DNA of 33,935 bases, from assembly GCA_964550635.1 (NCBI GenBank), contig CAZJZV010000015.1, positions 1 to 33,935 of the forward strand. The letters run 5' to 3'. The notes below the pieces were generated by a model. The model worked only from the letters and a program-made list of their open reading frames with translations, did not search any database and was not told where the DNA came from. Below, piece by piece: positions 21,554-30,663 of the stretch (position 1 is its first letter; each line of letters opens with the position of its first letter). The DNA comes from RGIG4097 sp964550635. GTDB lineage: Bacteria > Bacillota > Clostridia > Christensenellales > CAG-917. The position numbers were made by a program, and so were the translations under genes.

Positions 21554-23668
21554 TTATGCTTTGCGGATGACTTCTTTAAGGCGAAGGTCCACTCTGTGTT
21601 TCTCGTCGATCTTGATGACTTTGACGAGAACGATGTCGCCCACGTTGACGACGTCGGTCACCTTCTCTACTCTTTCGGTGGAAAGTTTGGAGATGTGGAT
21701 CATGCCGTCTTTGCCGGGTGCGAAGTTGACGCTTGCACCGAATTGACCTTTATCGTTTTCCATGATTTTGGTCACAACGCCTTCGTACACGTCGCCGATT
21801 TCAACGTCGCGGACGATGGTTTCGATGATTGCGCGCGCCTTTTTGATTGCCGCATCGTCGTTGGATGCAACGAAGATTTGACCGTCGTCGTTGATGTCGA
21901 TTTTCACGCCGGTATCTTCGATGATCTTGTTGATGGTCTTGCCGCCCTTGCCGATGACGTCGCCGAGTTTGTCGGGATCAATCGAGAAGGTGACGATCTT
22001 GGGTGCCCACTTGGAGAGTTCTTTTCTCGGTTCGGGAAGGACTTCGAGCATCTTGTTAAGGATGAAGAGTCTGCCTTGTCTTGCTTGTTCGAGAGCCTTG
22101 GTGAGAATTTCTTCGTCGATACCCTTGATCTTGATATCCATTTGGATAGCGGTGATACCTTCGGTGGTGCCTGCGACCTTGAAGTCCATATCGCCAAGGA
22201 AGTCTTCGAGACCTTGAATGTCGGTGAGGACTGCGACTCTGTGGCTTTCGGTATCTTTGATGAGTCCCATTGCGACGCCTGCTACGGGTGCTTTGATGGG
22301 GACGCCTGCATCCATAAGTGCGAGAGTGCTACCGCAGACGGACGCTTGAGAAGTGGAACCGTTGGAACTCAATATTTCGCTGACCGTACGGATTGCATAC
22401 GGGAATTCTTCTTCACTGGGAAGCACGGGTTCAAGGGAACGTTCCGCAAGTGCGCCGTGGCCGATTTCACGTCTGCCGGGGCTCTTGAGGGGTTTCGCTT
22501 CGCCGGTGGAGTAGCCGGGCATATTGTATTGATGCATATATCTCTTGTAGTAATCTTCGTCAAGACCTTCGAGTTTTTGGACTTCGGAAATCGTGCCGAG
22601 AGTACAAGTGGTCATTGCCTGCGTTTGACCTCTGGTGAACACTGCGGAGCCGTGGACTCTGGGGAGCATACCTACTTCGCACCAAATAGGACGAATTTCG
22701 GTGAGGCTTCTGCCGTCGGGGCGAACGCCGTCGTTGAGAATCTTCGCGCGGACCTTTTCTTTCTTGAGATAGTAAAGGCTGTCAAGGATGAATTTGGTCT
22801 TTTTCGCGACGTCGTTGAAGTCGTCTGCGAAGTGTGCGAGAACGTCTTCATCGAGTACGTCTTCGGCTTGTTCTCTGAGAGTGCGGTCGAAGTTGGTAAG
22901 GACTGCGTCCATTTTGTCGTCTGCATACGCACGGACTGCCGCGTCGATGTCTTCGGGTATATGTTCAAGTTCGACGTCGAGTTTGGGTTTGCCGACTTCT
23001 TTTTGGATTTCTTCGATGAATGCGACGATTTTCTTGATTTCTTCGTGACCGAAGAGAATTGCGTCGAGCATTTCTTTTTCGGTGATGATGCTTGCGCCCG
23101 CTTCGACCATCATGATTGCGTCTTTCGTACCGCTAAGGCTCAAATGGAGTCTGGATTTTGCACGTTGTTCGCTGTCGGGGTTGATGACGTACTTGCCGTC
23201 CACGTAGCCGACTACGACGGATCCGGTGGGACCTGCGAAAGGAATGTCCGAAATGGACAACGCAACGGATGAACCGATCATGCCGAACACTTCGGGAGGG
23301 ATATTGGTGTCAACGGAGAGCACGGTTGCGATAACCGTAACGTCGTTGTAGAGTCCCTTGGGGAACAAAGGACGAATAGGTCTGTCGATAAGACGAGAAG
23401 TAAGGATTGCTTTGTCGGAAGCTCTACCCTCTCTCTTCTTGAAACCGCCGGGGATTTTGCCAACGGCGTACATTTTTTCTTCAAAGTCGACTCCGAGAGG
23501 GAAATAATCCATTCCTTCGCGAGGTGCTTTTGCCATGGTAGCGTTGACCATCACGACGGTGTCGCCGCAACGAACGATACAACTACCGTTAGATTGACCG
23601 CAGTAAGCGCCGGTTTCAACGATGACTTCTCTGCCGCCGATTGTTGTTTTGAAAGTTTTTCTTTCCAT
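21554..23668 (-). CDS. pnp: Polyribonucleotide nucleotidyltransferase (PNPase)
   Basis: 704 aa, full length. Two RNase PH-like domains (about residues 1-220 and 305-540; the second contains GRREIGHGALAERSL and SSNGSTSQASVCGSTLALMDAG) are separated by a helical domain. A KH domain (about 555-615, GDVIGKGGKTINKI) and an S1 domain (about 620-695, GDVYEGVVTKI) follow. The enzyme degrades RNA 3' to 5' using phosphate, in the cytoplasm alongside RNase Y. AAGGAG lies 8 nt before the ATG. It follows rpsO across a terminator and a small hairpin, as in many bacteria. Confidence 0.97.
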   Translation of the reverse strand: MERKTFKTTIGGREVIVETGAYCGQSNGSCIVRCGDTVVMVNATMAKAPREGMDYFPLGVDFEEKMYAVGKIPGGFKKREGRASDKAILTSRLIDRPIRPLFPKGLYNDVTVIATVLSVDTNIPPEVFGMIGSSVALSISDIPFAGPTGSVVVGYVDGKYVINPDSEQRAKSRLHLSLSGTKDAIMMVEAGASIITEKEMLDAILFGHEEIKKIVAFIEEIQKEVGKPKLDVELEHIPEDIDAAVRAYADDKMDAVLTNFDRTLREQAEDVLDEDVLAHFADDFNDVAKKTKFILDSLYYLKKEKVRAKILNDGVRPDGRSLTEIRPIWCEVGMLPRVHGSAVFTRGQTQAMTTCTLGTISEVQKLEGLDEDYYKRYMHQYNMPGYSTGEAKPLKSPGRREIGHGALAERSLEPVLPSEEEFPYAIRTVSEILSSNGSTSQASVCGSTLALMDAGVPIKAPVAGVAMGLIKDTESHRVAVLTDIQGLEDFLGDMDFKVAGTTEGITAIQMDIKIKGIDEEILTKALEQARQGRLFILNKMLEVLPEPRKELSKWAPKIVTFSIDPDKLGDVIGKGGKTINKIIEDTGVKIDINDDGQIFVASNDDAAIKKARAIIETIVRDVEIGDVYEGVVTKIMENDKGQFGASVNFAPGKDGMIHISKLSTERVEKVTDVVNVGDIVLVKVIKIDEKHRVDLRLKEVIRKA

Positions 23669-23682
23669 TTATAACTCCTTCT

Positions 23683-23700
23683 GGGAATTCCGTCATTCCC
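23683..23700 (-). promoter_or_regulatory. Hairpin in pnp leader next to the ribosome binding site
   Basis: Minus strand GGGAATGACGGAATTCCC can fold with a 6-bp stem, GGGAAT / ATTCCC, ending 5 bases before the AAGGAG of pnp. A second small stem, TCGAC-TTCG-GTCGA followed by TTTT, lies at about 23719-23732. pnp leaders are autoregulatory in E. coli; the same is only an inference here. Confidence 0.4.
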
Positions 23701-23734
23701 TAATGATATTCTGTCAAAATCGACCGAAGTCGAC

Positions 23735-23762
23735 AAAAATAAAGGGCGTTAAAACAACGCCC
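23735..23762 (-). terminator. Intrinsic terminator between rpsO and pnp
   Basis: Seven-bp perfect stem GGGCGTT / AACGCCC with a 5-nt loop, followed on the minus strand by TTTATTTTT. It starts 8 nt after the rpsO stop. Some read-through into pnp is likely since no convincing pnp promoter was found. Confidence 0.85.
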
Positions 23763-23769
23763 GATATTA

Positions 23770-24033
23770 TTACTTACGAAGTTCGAGTGCCGCGATGATT
23801 GCACGGTAACGTTCGATGTCGGTTTCCTTGAGATAGTTGAGCATATTCTTTCTTTGACCGACGAGTTGGAGCAAACCGCGACGAGAGTGATGGTCTTTCG
23901 CATGAGTTTTAAGGTGTGCGGTGAGTTCGTTGATACGTGCGGTAAGGAGTGCGATTTGCACTTCGGGGGAACCGGTGTCGCCTTCGCTGCGGCCGTATTT
24001 TGCTATGATTGCTTGTTTCGTTGCTTTATCCAT
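23770..24033 (-). CDS. rpsO: 30S ribosomal protein S15
   Basis: 87 aa, standard length. S15 binds 16S rRNA in the platform and bridges to the large subunit. The family sequence GDTGSPEVQIALLTARINELTAHLKTHAKDHHSRRGLLQLVGQR is clear in the middle, ending in LKETDIERYRAIIAALELRK. Strong GGAGG lies 8 nt before the ATG. It has its own promoter (24122-24150), a structured leader of about 80 nt, and a terminator before pnp. Confidence 0.98.
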   Translation of the reverse strand: MDKATKQAIIAKYGRSEGDTGSPEVQIALLTARINELTAHLKTHAKDHHSRRGLLQLVGQRKNMLNYLKETDIERYRAIIAALELRK

Positions 24034-24115
24034 TGTTTAGCCTCCTTCGTTGGATAAGTGATTCGCTTTGAACAAAGTAGGGATTTGGAGATTATCCGAA
24101 CCTAGTACAAAGTAC
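24034..24115 (-). promoter_or_regulatory. Structured rpsO leader, candidate S15 autoregulatory element
   Basis: Reading the minus strand from the predicted start near 24115, a GTAC-TTT-GTAC hairpin comes first (24105-24115). Next is a long-range stem GGATAA / TTATCC (24092-24097 with 24052-24057) that encloses a small hairpin CTTTG-TT-CAAAG (24066-24077) and ends just before the Shine-Dalgarno. rpsO leaders in several bacteria bind S15 through a multi-stem junction; that this one does so is an inference. Confidence 0.45.
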
Positions 24116-24121
24116 GTATGT

Positions 24122-24150
24122 ATATTAACACATTAAAATTTTTTTGTAAA
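24122..24150 (-). promoter_or_regulatory. sigma-A promoter of rpsO
   Basis: Minus-strand -35 TTTACA (24145-24150), 17-bp spacer, -10 TAATAT (24122-24127) with TGT before it (extended -10). It lies between the hemZ stop and rpsO, in an AT-rich stretch of T and A runs. Confidence 0.8.
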
Positions 24151-24184
24151 ACGAAATCGACCACTTTTGAACAAATTTCAAAAT

Positions 24185-25582
24185 TTATTTTCCGAGCCAA
24201 AACGCGCGCTGTTTCTGCATAACCGTATCGAAGTTTTTGACGTATTCGAGCGGTTCTTTATAATTCGCGTTTCTTTCGATCAGATTGATTGATTTCGTCC
24301 ACTTTTTAGAGATTGCGTTTGCGCCGACCGCGATAATGGACGTATCCTCTTCCATTATGTCCACGTTATACACGCAGGCCTTATTCGGTTTCGCATACCC
24401 CACGTTTTCAAGGTTACCGCTCGTATATTTTTGACGGTACATATAATACGGCTCGTAACCGTTTTCGGTGAGTTTACGATAGGCGTAGTCCACCATTTCT
24501 TCGGCGGTAGCGTTGTCGGTAGAGCGATAGCCGTCCACCTTGAGATTCGAGCCTTTTTTGAGATATAGCGTATGTACGGTGACGTTTTCGGGGGACAATT
24601 CGACCGCCTTATCCACGGAGCGACGGAAGTCGTCCGCACTTTCGCCGGGGAGCATAGCGATCAAATCCATATTGACGTCGAAGAGATTTTTGACGTGTTT
24701 GAAAGTCTTTTCCACGTCGGCGGAAGTATGCTTTCTGCCGATGAGTTCAAGTGTTTTGTCGTTGAAAGTCTGCGGATTCACCGAAATTCTGGTGACTTTG
24801 TGCGCCTTCAAGGTGCGTATCACGCTTGCGGTCATCGTGTCGGGACGACCTGCTTCGACGGTAAATTCGTCCACATCGAAGTCGTCCAACGAAGTCAGTA
24901 TTTTGTCGAGAAGTTCGACGGGTATCGAAGTCGGAGTGCCACCGCCGATATATACGGTTCTAACCTTGATATTCCGTGTTCTAACCACTTCTTTTGCAAA
25001 TTCGATTTCTTTGAGAAGACACTCTACGTAAGGTTCGATGAGTTTCTTTTGTTTGTCTATGGGGACGGACACGAAAGAGCAATACGCACATCTCGTCGGG
25101 CAAAACGGAATGAACACGAAAACGTCGCAAGAGTTTTCGTCGTGATTGCGGACGGGACGTTGCACATCCACGACTTTCTCAATCAAATCCGCCTTTTTGG
25201 GTGAAACCGAAAATTCCTTCCTGAACGTTTCGTCCGCCTTGTCGCCGAGTTCCACGAAGAGTTTCGTTGGACGTATGCCGGTGAGACATCCGTAAGGCAA
25301 ATTTATTCCCGTCAAAAACACGATAGTTCCGTAAATCGACTCCTTTAGATACCGCTTTTCAAGGCGTTTTTTCTCCATTTCGTCTTTGAAAGAAAACGGA
25401 TAGCGGAAAGTCTTTTCAAAGTTCGGAAATTTGTCCGTGCGCACCTTGACGACAAGTTCTTCACCGTCGTTTTGGTAGTCCACGTCAACGAAAAAATCTT
25501 CGTCCGTGCGTTGCTCAAATGCGCGGATGAGTTCCATTAGGTCGTTGAAGTAGTTTTCGTTGGGGCAAGAGAATTTTATCAT
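24185..25582 (-). CDS. hemZ: Radical SAM coproporphyrinogen dehydrogenase-like protein (HemZ family)
   Basis: 465 aa. The radical-SAM motif is Cys161, Cys165, Cys168 (CPTRCAYCSF), with the SAM-binding YIGGGTPTS following at about 220 and the HemN-like EAGRPDTM and INPQTFNDKTLELIGR. An N-terminal domain of about 150 residues is characteristic of HemZ as opposed to HemN or HemW. HemZ-type proteins are associated with oxygen-independent oxidation of coproporphyrinogen III, though many clostridia keep it without a full haem pathway. The start at 25582 is 2 nt after the MBL stop; a longer open frame overlaps the MBL gene. Last gene of recJ-relA-MBL-hemZ. Confidence 0.88.
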   Translation of the reverse strand: MIKFSCPNENYFNDLMELIRAFEQRTDEDFFVDVDYQNDGEELVVKVRTDKFPNFEKTFRYPFSFKDEMEKKRLEKRYLKESIYGTIVFLTGINLPYGCLTGIRPTKLFVELGDKADETFRKEFSVSPKKADLIEKVVDVQRPVRNHDENSCDVFVFIPFCPTRCAYCSFVSVPIDKQKKLIEPYVECLLKEIEFAKEVVRTRNIKVRTVYIGGGTPTSIPVELLDKILTSLDDFDVDEFTVEAGRPDTMTASVIRTLKAHKVTRISVNPQTFNDKTLELIGRKHTSADVEKTFKHVKNLFDVNMDLIAMLPGESADDFRRSVDKAVELSPENVTVHTLYLKKGSNLKVDGYRSTDNATAEEMVDYAYRKLTENGYEPYYMYRQKYTSGNLENVGYAKPNKACVYNVDIMEEDTSIIAVGANAISKKWTKSINLIERNANYKEPLEYVKNFDTVMQKQRAFWLGK

Positions 25583-25584
25583 AG

Positions 25585-26196
25585 TCAGTCGAAGTTTATC
25601 GGGTTTGTTCTCTTTTCTTTGAAAAGTTCGGTTGAATTGCCGTGTCCCGTATATACGGTCAAATCGCGGTCGATAGCGAAGAGTTTTTCGGTGATTGATT
25701 TCTTGAGTGCGGAATAGTCGCCCGTCGGAAAATCCGTCCTGCCGTACGAGCAACAAAAGAGCGTATCCCCTGAAAACAGTGCGTTTTCTATTTGGTAGCA
25801 CACTCCCCCTGCGGTATGTCCCGGGGTTTCTATGACCTTGACGGACAGTCCGTCGACGAGATATTCTCCCTCCTTGAGAAGAACGTCCGCATCGAATTTT
25901 TCGGTGGTGCAACCGAAGGAAAATCCCAAATTTTTGTAGGAATTTGCAAGAGCGTAATCCTTTTCGCCGATATAGACTTTCGCACCCGTTTTCCTGACGA
26001 TTTCCGCCACTCCGCCCACGTGGTCGTAGTGTCCGTGAGTGAGCAAAATCGACGTGATTTTCACCCCGCTATTCGTGGCGGTTTCAAGTATTCTATCCGC
26101 ATCAAATCCCGGATCGATCACTATTCCGTTTCCGTTTTCCGAGATGAGATAGCAGTTTGTGTCAAGGGAACCTACAACGATTGTTTCGACTTTCAT
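25585..26196 (-). CDS. MBL-fold metallo-hydrolase (glyoxalase II-like)
   Basis: 203 aa metallo-beta-lactamase-fold hydrolase. The zinc motif THGHYDHVGG (His54, His56, Asp58, His59) is complete, with later ligand regions ETPGHTAGGVCY and FSGDTLFCCSYGRTDFP and the final YTGHGNST. This pattern fits the small YqgX/GloB-like hydrolases of thioesters. In Clostridia such a gene commonly follows relA and precedes hemZ, as here. It overlaps relA as ATGA. The exact substrate cannot be told from sequence. Confidence 0.9.
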   Translation of the reverse strand: MKVETIVVGSLDTNCYLISENGNGIVIDPGFDADRILETATNSGVKITSILLTHGHYDHVGGVAEIVRKTGAKVYIGEKDYALANSYKNLGFSFGCTTEKFDADVLLKEGEYLVDGLSVKVIETPGHTAGGVCYQIENALFSGDTLFCCSYGRTDFPTGDYSALKKSITEKLFAIDRDLTVYTGHGNSTELFKEKRTNPINFD

Positions 26197-28322
26197 CTGC
26201 GCACCTCGATGACACCTTTGAGTGCGGAAATTTTCTTGATGACGTCGTCAAGGTCTTCCGCCCTTTTGATGAGGACGGACATAACTGTTTCCGCGGTCCC
26301 GCGGGTGTTATCCGTCTTGATATTCGCGCCGGTGATAGTCATCTTCGCACTTGCGATAAACGCGGTCATTTGCGCGAGAAGTCCCGGTATATCTTCGGAA
26401 ATTATCCTGAACGTTGCGGAATATTCTTCCGCGCCGTTGGTGTCCCAGTTTGCGGCAATCAGTCTTTCGGGACCGAGATTTGCCACGTTAGGACAGTCTT
26501 TTCGGTGGATAGACACACCCCTGCCCCTTGAAATATAGCCGACAATATCATCACCGGGGACGGGTGAGCAACAATGCGCCATATGCACTTGGAAGTTTGC
26601 GTCGCCGTCTACGAGAACACCGCTCTTCGAGTGGACGTTGGACTTCTTTTCGGGGGAAACGGGGACTTCGATGAGAGAAATCGGATGCTCTTTTCTGTAT
26701 GCTTCGATGAGTTTTGAAAGCACTTGAGCGGTGCCGAGTCCGCCGAAACCGACGTTTGCATACATATCTTCTTCGCCGTTCAAGGACAAGCGTTGCAAAA
26801 TGGACTCGAATGCGTCGACGGAGAGCAATTCGGAGAGAGTAAATCCCTTTCTTCTCGCCTCTTTTTCGAGCATATCCTTGCCCCTACGCACGTTTTCGTC
26901 CTTTTGTTCTTTCTTTAGGAACGCACGTATACGCGAACGCGCGCCCGCGGTGCGAACGAATTTTAGCCAGTCGAGGTTAGGTTTTCCGTTGGATTGAGTC
27001 AAAAGTTCGACGATGTCACCCGTTTTGAGTTTGGTGGACAACGTTACCATTTTTTTGTTGACCTTCGCACCTACGCAGTGATTGCCCACTTCGGAGTGGA
27101 TTTTGTACGCAAGGTCGACGGGAGTTGAGTTGACGGGCAAGTCGTAGACGTCCCCCTTCGGCGTGAACACGAAAACTTCGTCGTCGAAAACGTTGATTTT
27201 TATCGCGTCCATGAACTCTCTTGCACCGTTTATGTCCTTTTCGGCGTCCATAACTTCGCGTAGCCACCTTACTTTGTCGTCTAGGTCGGTGCTCGAAGTC
27301 GTCCTGCCCTCTTTATACTGCCAGTGTGCCGCCACGCCGTATTCCGCGATTTTGTGCATTTCGACGGTGCGGATTTGGATTTCAAAGGTCTGATTGAATT
27401 GCGTAACCACGGTGGTATGCAAGGATTGATAGTTGTTTGCCTTGGGCATTGCGATATAATCCTTGAATCTTCCCGGCATAGGTTTCCAAAGCGTATGGAC
27501 TTCGCCGAGCATGGTGTAGCAATCTTTTATGTCATCCACTATTATTCTAACGGCAAGCAAGTCGTAGACTTGGTCGATGTCGATACCGTTATATTTCATC
27601 TTTTTGTAGATGGAATAATAGTGTTTAGGTCTGCCGTTAATCTCCCCTTTTATGCCGAGTTCGTCCATTTTCACTCTGATTTCGGCACAAATGCTATCGA
27701 GAAAACCCTGTCTTTCGGCGCGGTTTGCGGTGATTTTGGAGTCGATATACGCATACTCTTCGGGATAGAGATATTTCATCGCTATATCTTCAAGCTCGCA
27801 CTTGAAGAATGAAATACCCAGTCTTCCCGCAAGGGGTGCGTATATGTCGAGAGTTTCTTTTGACTTATACTTCTGCTTTTCGGGGGAAACAAATTCGAGA
27901 GAGCGCATATTGTGCAGTCTGTCCGCAAGTTTGATGATGATAACTCTCAAGTCTTTTGCAAGAGCCATAAAGAGTTTGCGGAAGTTTTCCGCCTGCGCCT
28001 CTTCCTTGTTGTTGAATTGGAGTTTGTCGAGTTTGGTCACTCCTTCGACGAGTTCGAGAATTTCCCCGCCGAATTCCGCGGACAACTGCTCTGCGGTGAC
28101 TTCGGTATCTTCGAGTACGTCGTGCAAAAATGCAGCGATAACCGACGACGCGTCGAAACCGTAATCGCAAAGGATTTCCGCAACCGCGCAAGGATGAATG
28201 AAATAATCTTCCCCGGAACTGCGTTTTTGTCCCTTGTGCGCTTCGTACGCAAATTCGTACGCCTTTTTGATTTGGGCGTACTGTTCGGGATATGCTTTAC
28301 GAAGTTTCAACAAAAGATCCAT
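26193..28322 (-). CDS. relA: Bifunctional (p)ppGpp synthase/hydrolase RelA/SpoT
   Basis: 709 aa long RSH protein. The HD hydrolase domain is intact (HPCAVAEI and His67-Asp68 of HDVLEDT). The synthetase domain has KKMKYNGIDIDQVYDLLAVRIIV and GRFKDYIAMPKANNYQSLHT; its RxKD-type motif near residue 285 is the form found in bifunctional enzymes. A TGS domain (FVFTPKGDVYDLPVNSTPVDLAY) and a C-terminal ACT domain follow. The enzyme makes and breaks the stringent-response alarmone. The ATG is 1 nt from the recJ stop with only a weak Shine-Dalgarno, suggesting coupled translation. Confidence 0.96.
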   Translation of the reverse strand: MDLLLKLRKAYPEQYAQIKKAYEFAYEAHKGQKRSSGEDYFIHPCAVAEILCDYGFDASSVIAAFLHDVLEDTEVTAEQLSAEFGGEILELVEGVTKLDKLQFNNKEEAQAENFRKLFMALAKDLRVIIIKLADRLHNMRSLEFVSPEKQKYKSKETLDIYAPLAGRLGISFFKCELEDIAMKYLYPEEYAYIDSKITANRAERQGFLDSICAEIRVKMDELGIKGEINGRPKHYYSIYKKMKYNGIDIDQVYDLLAVRIIVDDIKDCYTMLGEVHTLWKPMPGRFKDYIAMPKANNYQSLHTTVVTQFNQTFEIQIRTVEMHKIAEYGVAAHWQYKEGRTTSSTDLDDKVRWLREVMDAEKDINGAREFMDAIKINVFDDEVFVFTPKGDVYDLPVNSTPVDLAYKIHSEVGNHCVGAKVNKKMVTLSTKLKTGDIVELLTQSNGKPNLDWLKFVRTAGARSRIRAFLKKEQKDENVRRGKDMLEKEARRKGFTLSELLSVDAFESILQRLSLNGEEDMYANVGFGGLGTAQVLSKLIEAYRKEHPISLIEVPVSPEKKSNVHSKSGVLVDGDANFQVHMAHCCSPVPGDDIVGYISRGRGVSIHRKDCPNVANLGPERLIAANWDTNGAEEYSATFRIISEDIPGLLAQMTAFIASAKMTITGANIKTDNTRGTAETVMSVLIKRAEDLDDVIKKISALKGVIEVRR

Positions 28323-28323
28323 A

Positions 28324-30594
28324 TCAACACTTCACGTTTCTATATACCGCCGACTTATTGAGGTCGGTTTTTGCGTTCGACACGTCGATGACGCCGCGCT
28401 CGCCGATGGTCACCGAGCCGAGATAACGAAGCACTCTCAATGCGATTTCGATTGTTTCCGCATCTAGCCCCGTCAGATTTGCGACCATACCGTACAATTT
28501 GTTCATAGAAGAAACTCTCGCGCGGTCGAGAGAGAATTTTTTCATCGCCCTATACACGTTTCTGAAACGCTCGTCGGGGATTTTGATGCTAATAGGAGAG
28601 CAATCGCCGTATTCGTAGCAATTCGCACCGCCGTCGGCAACAAACTTTTTATATCCGTCCGTGAACGGTCTTCCCGCGAAAACTACGTTTTCGTAGAAGG
28701 AATAATCGAAAACTTCCGCAGGGCAAATCATAACGGTATTGAGCGGATTAAGCACGCTTGACGTCGCCACGAATACGGGGAGTTTTTTCACTTCCGCATT
28801 TCTTGCGACGAGTTCTTCATACTCCGCGCGGTTGAAACAAACGAACAACGTGCCGAATGGTTTTTCAAGGAGTTTTTTCACTCCGTCGTCATCGAGTTTG
28901 GGCAAATTGCAAGTTCCCTCGTGTTCGAGATGATGAATACTGCCCGCTCTGCACTCTTGCTCTCCCACCTCAATGGTGTTTGCCTTGAAAGTGCGGATGA
29001 TACCCTGTGCGTATTGTCTATTTTGGAAGACGTTCACGCCGAGATTGAAGTTGACGTCCACGGCCCCTCTCGTCGCGCCAAGGCAGTACGCAAACTTGCC
29101 AAAGCCGATGAGATCGATATTTTTAAGGCTACTTTTCACGTGTTTGGTGAGCCCTATGATTTCAAAGTTAAAGTCCCTTCCCCCCATTTTGAAGACGGGT
29201 TGCGGGTTGCCGTAGCCGGTGGGTTCGAGAAGTTGCAATTCTTTTGCAAAGGAGAGAATATCGTCCTTTCTGTCGATTTCCATATCGTACTCGAATTTAG
29301 GCAAAAACTCGTCCGCACTGCACTTTTTCAGCACTGCTTCGTTCATTTTCGCAACAAATTCATCGAAATTCTTCTCTTCGATCGTGATACCTGCCGCCTG
29401 TGCGTGTCCGCCGAAACTGACGTACAAGTCCGAAAATTCGGAGAGCGTTTCAAAGATATTGACCGCCTTTATCGAGCGCGCAGAGCCTTTCAAAATTCCG
29501 TTGCTCTTCGAGAAAAGTATGGTCGGGAATTTGAATTCTTCGACAAGCCTTGCCGCAGCGATTCCAAGCACACCCGCTTCCCACTTTTCGCCTGCGAGAA
29601 TGATGATGCCCATACGATTGAAATCCACACCTTTGAGCATAGCCGTCGCTTCGTTCACGACGTTTTCGCAAATGCTTTGGCGGAGTTGATTATCTCTATC
29701 CAGTTCGTCAGCGAGCGCGCGCAAGACGAAAATGTCGTCTTCAAGGAAAATATCCACCGCTTTCATTGCGCTTGAAATTCTGCCCGCCGCATTGATTTTG
29801 GGCGCAAGGTGGAACATTACGTCGTGGGAATTGAGCCTGTCCGTGCCGATGAGTGCTTTTATGCCCTTTCTCGGAGAAGACGTGATTTGTTTGAGTCCGT
29901 AATACGCTATGACTCTGTTGTCCCCAAGGAGCGGGACGACGTCCGCAATTGTCGAAATGGCGGCGATGTCGAGATATTTGGTCATTTCCGCCCTACCCGC
30001 CATTGCTTCGACGAGTTTGAGCGCAACGCCCGCGCCGCAGAAATCGTAAAATCCCGTCTTTTGCACTTTGGGATCGACGATGATGCAATCGGGCAAGACA
30101 TCCTGCGGTTCGTGGTGGTCGGTGACTATGACGTCGATACCTTCGCTTTTGAGATATTCGACTTCTTCAACCGACGTGATACCGCAGTCAACCGTGATGA
30201 CGAGATTAGGTCTGCGTTTCGAGATTATGCCTTTGAGAGCGTCGACGGTCATTCCATAGCCGTCCGTTATACGATTGGGAATGAAATATTTGACGTCAAG
30301 TTTGTCGCGAAGATAAAGGGTGAGAATGGAAACCGCCCCGATACCGTCGCAGTCATAGTCCCCGAAAACAAGGACTTTTTCGCGGTTTTTGATTGCGCGA
30401 GCAAGCCTATCCGCCGCTTCTTTCATACCGTTTATGGAAAACGGAGAAACCATATCGTCCAAAGACGGATGAATGAACGAACGAGCGTTATCTTTGGTGA
30501 TACCGCGCATAAGCAAAACACGCATAAAGTTCTCGGAAATTCCGAGTTCTTTCGCGAATTTTTGGTATTCGTCGGTCAAGATAATATCGTTCAT
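28324..30594 (-). CDS. recJ: Single-stranded-DNA exonuclease RecJ
   Basis: 756 aa DHH-family 5' to 3' exonuclease. Motifs seen: GDYDCDG (Asp79-Gly84), the VDCG region, DHHE (Asp159-His161), NAAGR, and the DHHA1 signature GGHAQAAG. An OB-like domain and an extra C-terminal domain (about 560-756) follow, as in other Firmicutes RecJ. I start at the ATG at 30594 because GAGG lies 7 nt upstream; a GTG 18 nt earlier lacks a ribosome site. First gene of recJ-relA-MBL-hemZ, downstream of the secDF terminator; its promoter was not identified. Confidence 0.95.
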   Translation of the reverse strand: MNDIILTDEYQKFAKELGISENFMRVLLMRGITKDNARSFIHPSLDDMVSPFSINGMKEAADRLARAIKNREKVLVFGDYDCDGIGAVSILTLYLRDKLDVKYFIPNRITDGYGMTVDALKGIISKRRPNLVITVDCGITSVEEVEYLKSEGIDVIVTDHHEPQDVLPDCIIVDPKVQKTGFYDFCGAGVALKLVEAMAGRAEMTKYLDIAAISTIADVVPLLGDNRVIAYYGLKQITSSPRKGIKALIGTDRLNSHDVMFHLAPKINAAGRISSAMKAVDIFLEDDIFVLRALADELDRDNQLRQSICENVVNEATAMLKGVDFNRMGIIILAGEKWEAGVLGIAAARLVEEFKFPTILFSKSNGILKGSARSIKAVNIFETLSEFSDLYVSFGGHAQAAGITIEEKNFDEFVAKMNEAVLKKCSADEFLPKFEYDMEIDRKDDILSFAKELQLLEPTGYGNPQPVFKMGGRDFNFEIIGLTKHVKSSLKNIDLIGFGKFAYCLGATRGAVDVNFNLGVNVFQNRQYAQGIIRTFKANTIEVGEQECRAGSIHHLEHEGTCNLPKLDDDGVKKLLEKPFGTLFVCFNRAEYEELVARNAEVKKLPVFVATSSVLNPLNTVMICPAEVFDYSFYENVVFAGRPFTDGYKKFVADGGANCYEYGDCSPISIKIPDERFRNVYRAMKKFSLDRARVSSMNKLYGMVANLTGLDAETIEIALRVLRYLGSVTIGERGVIDVSNAKTDLNKSAVYRNVKC

Positions 30595-30616
30595 CGTATC
30601 CTCGTTTGGCACTATG

Positions 30617-30649
30617 ATATAAAACTACCCCCGCAAATAGCGGAGGTAG
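30617..30649 (-). terminator. Intrinsic terminator after secF
   Basis: Ten-bp stem CTACCTCCGC / GCGGGGGTAG on the minus strand with one G-U pair and a 5-nt loop, followed by TTTTATAT. It separates secD-secF from recJ. Confidence 0.82.
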
Positions 30650-30663
30650 CCCTATACGCAAGA

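Noticed and set aside
21518..23272. Long open frame (584 codons) antisense to pnp
   Set aside because: It mirrors pnp codon usage, has no recognisable protein family or ribosome site, and pnp is certain on the other strand.
24185..25912. Longer HemZ starting inside the MBL gene
   Set aside because: The added N-terminus is low-complexity basic sequence from the wrong frame of the MBL gene; the ATG 2 nt after the MBL stop fits the operon spacing.
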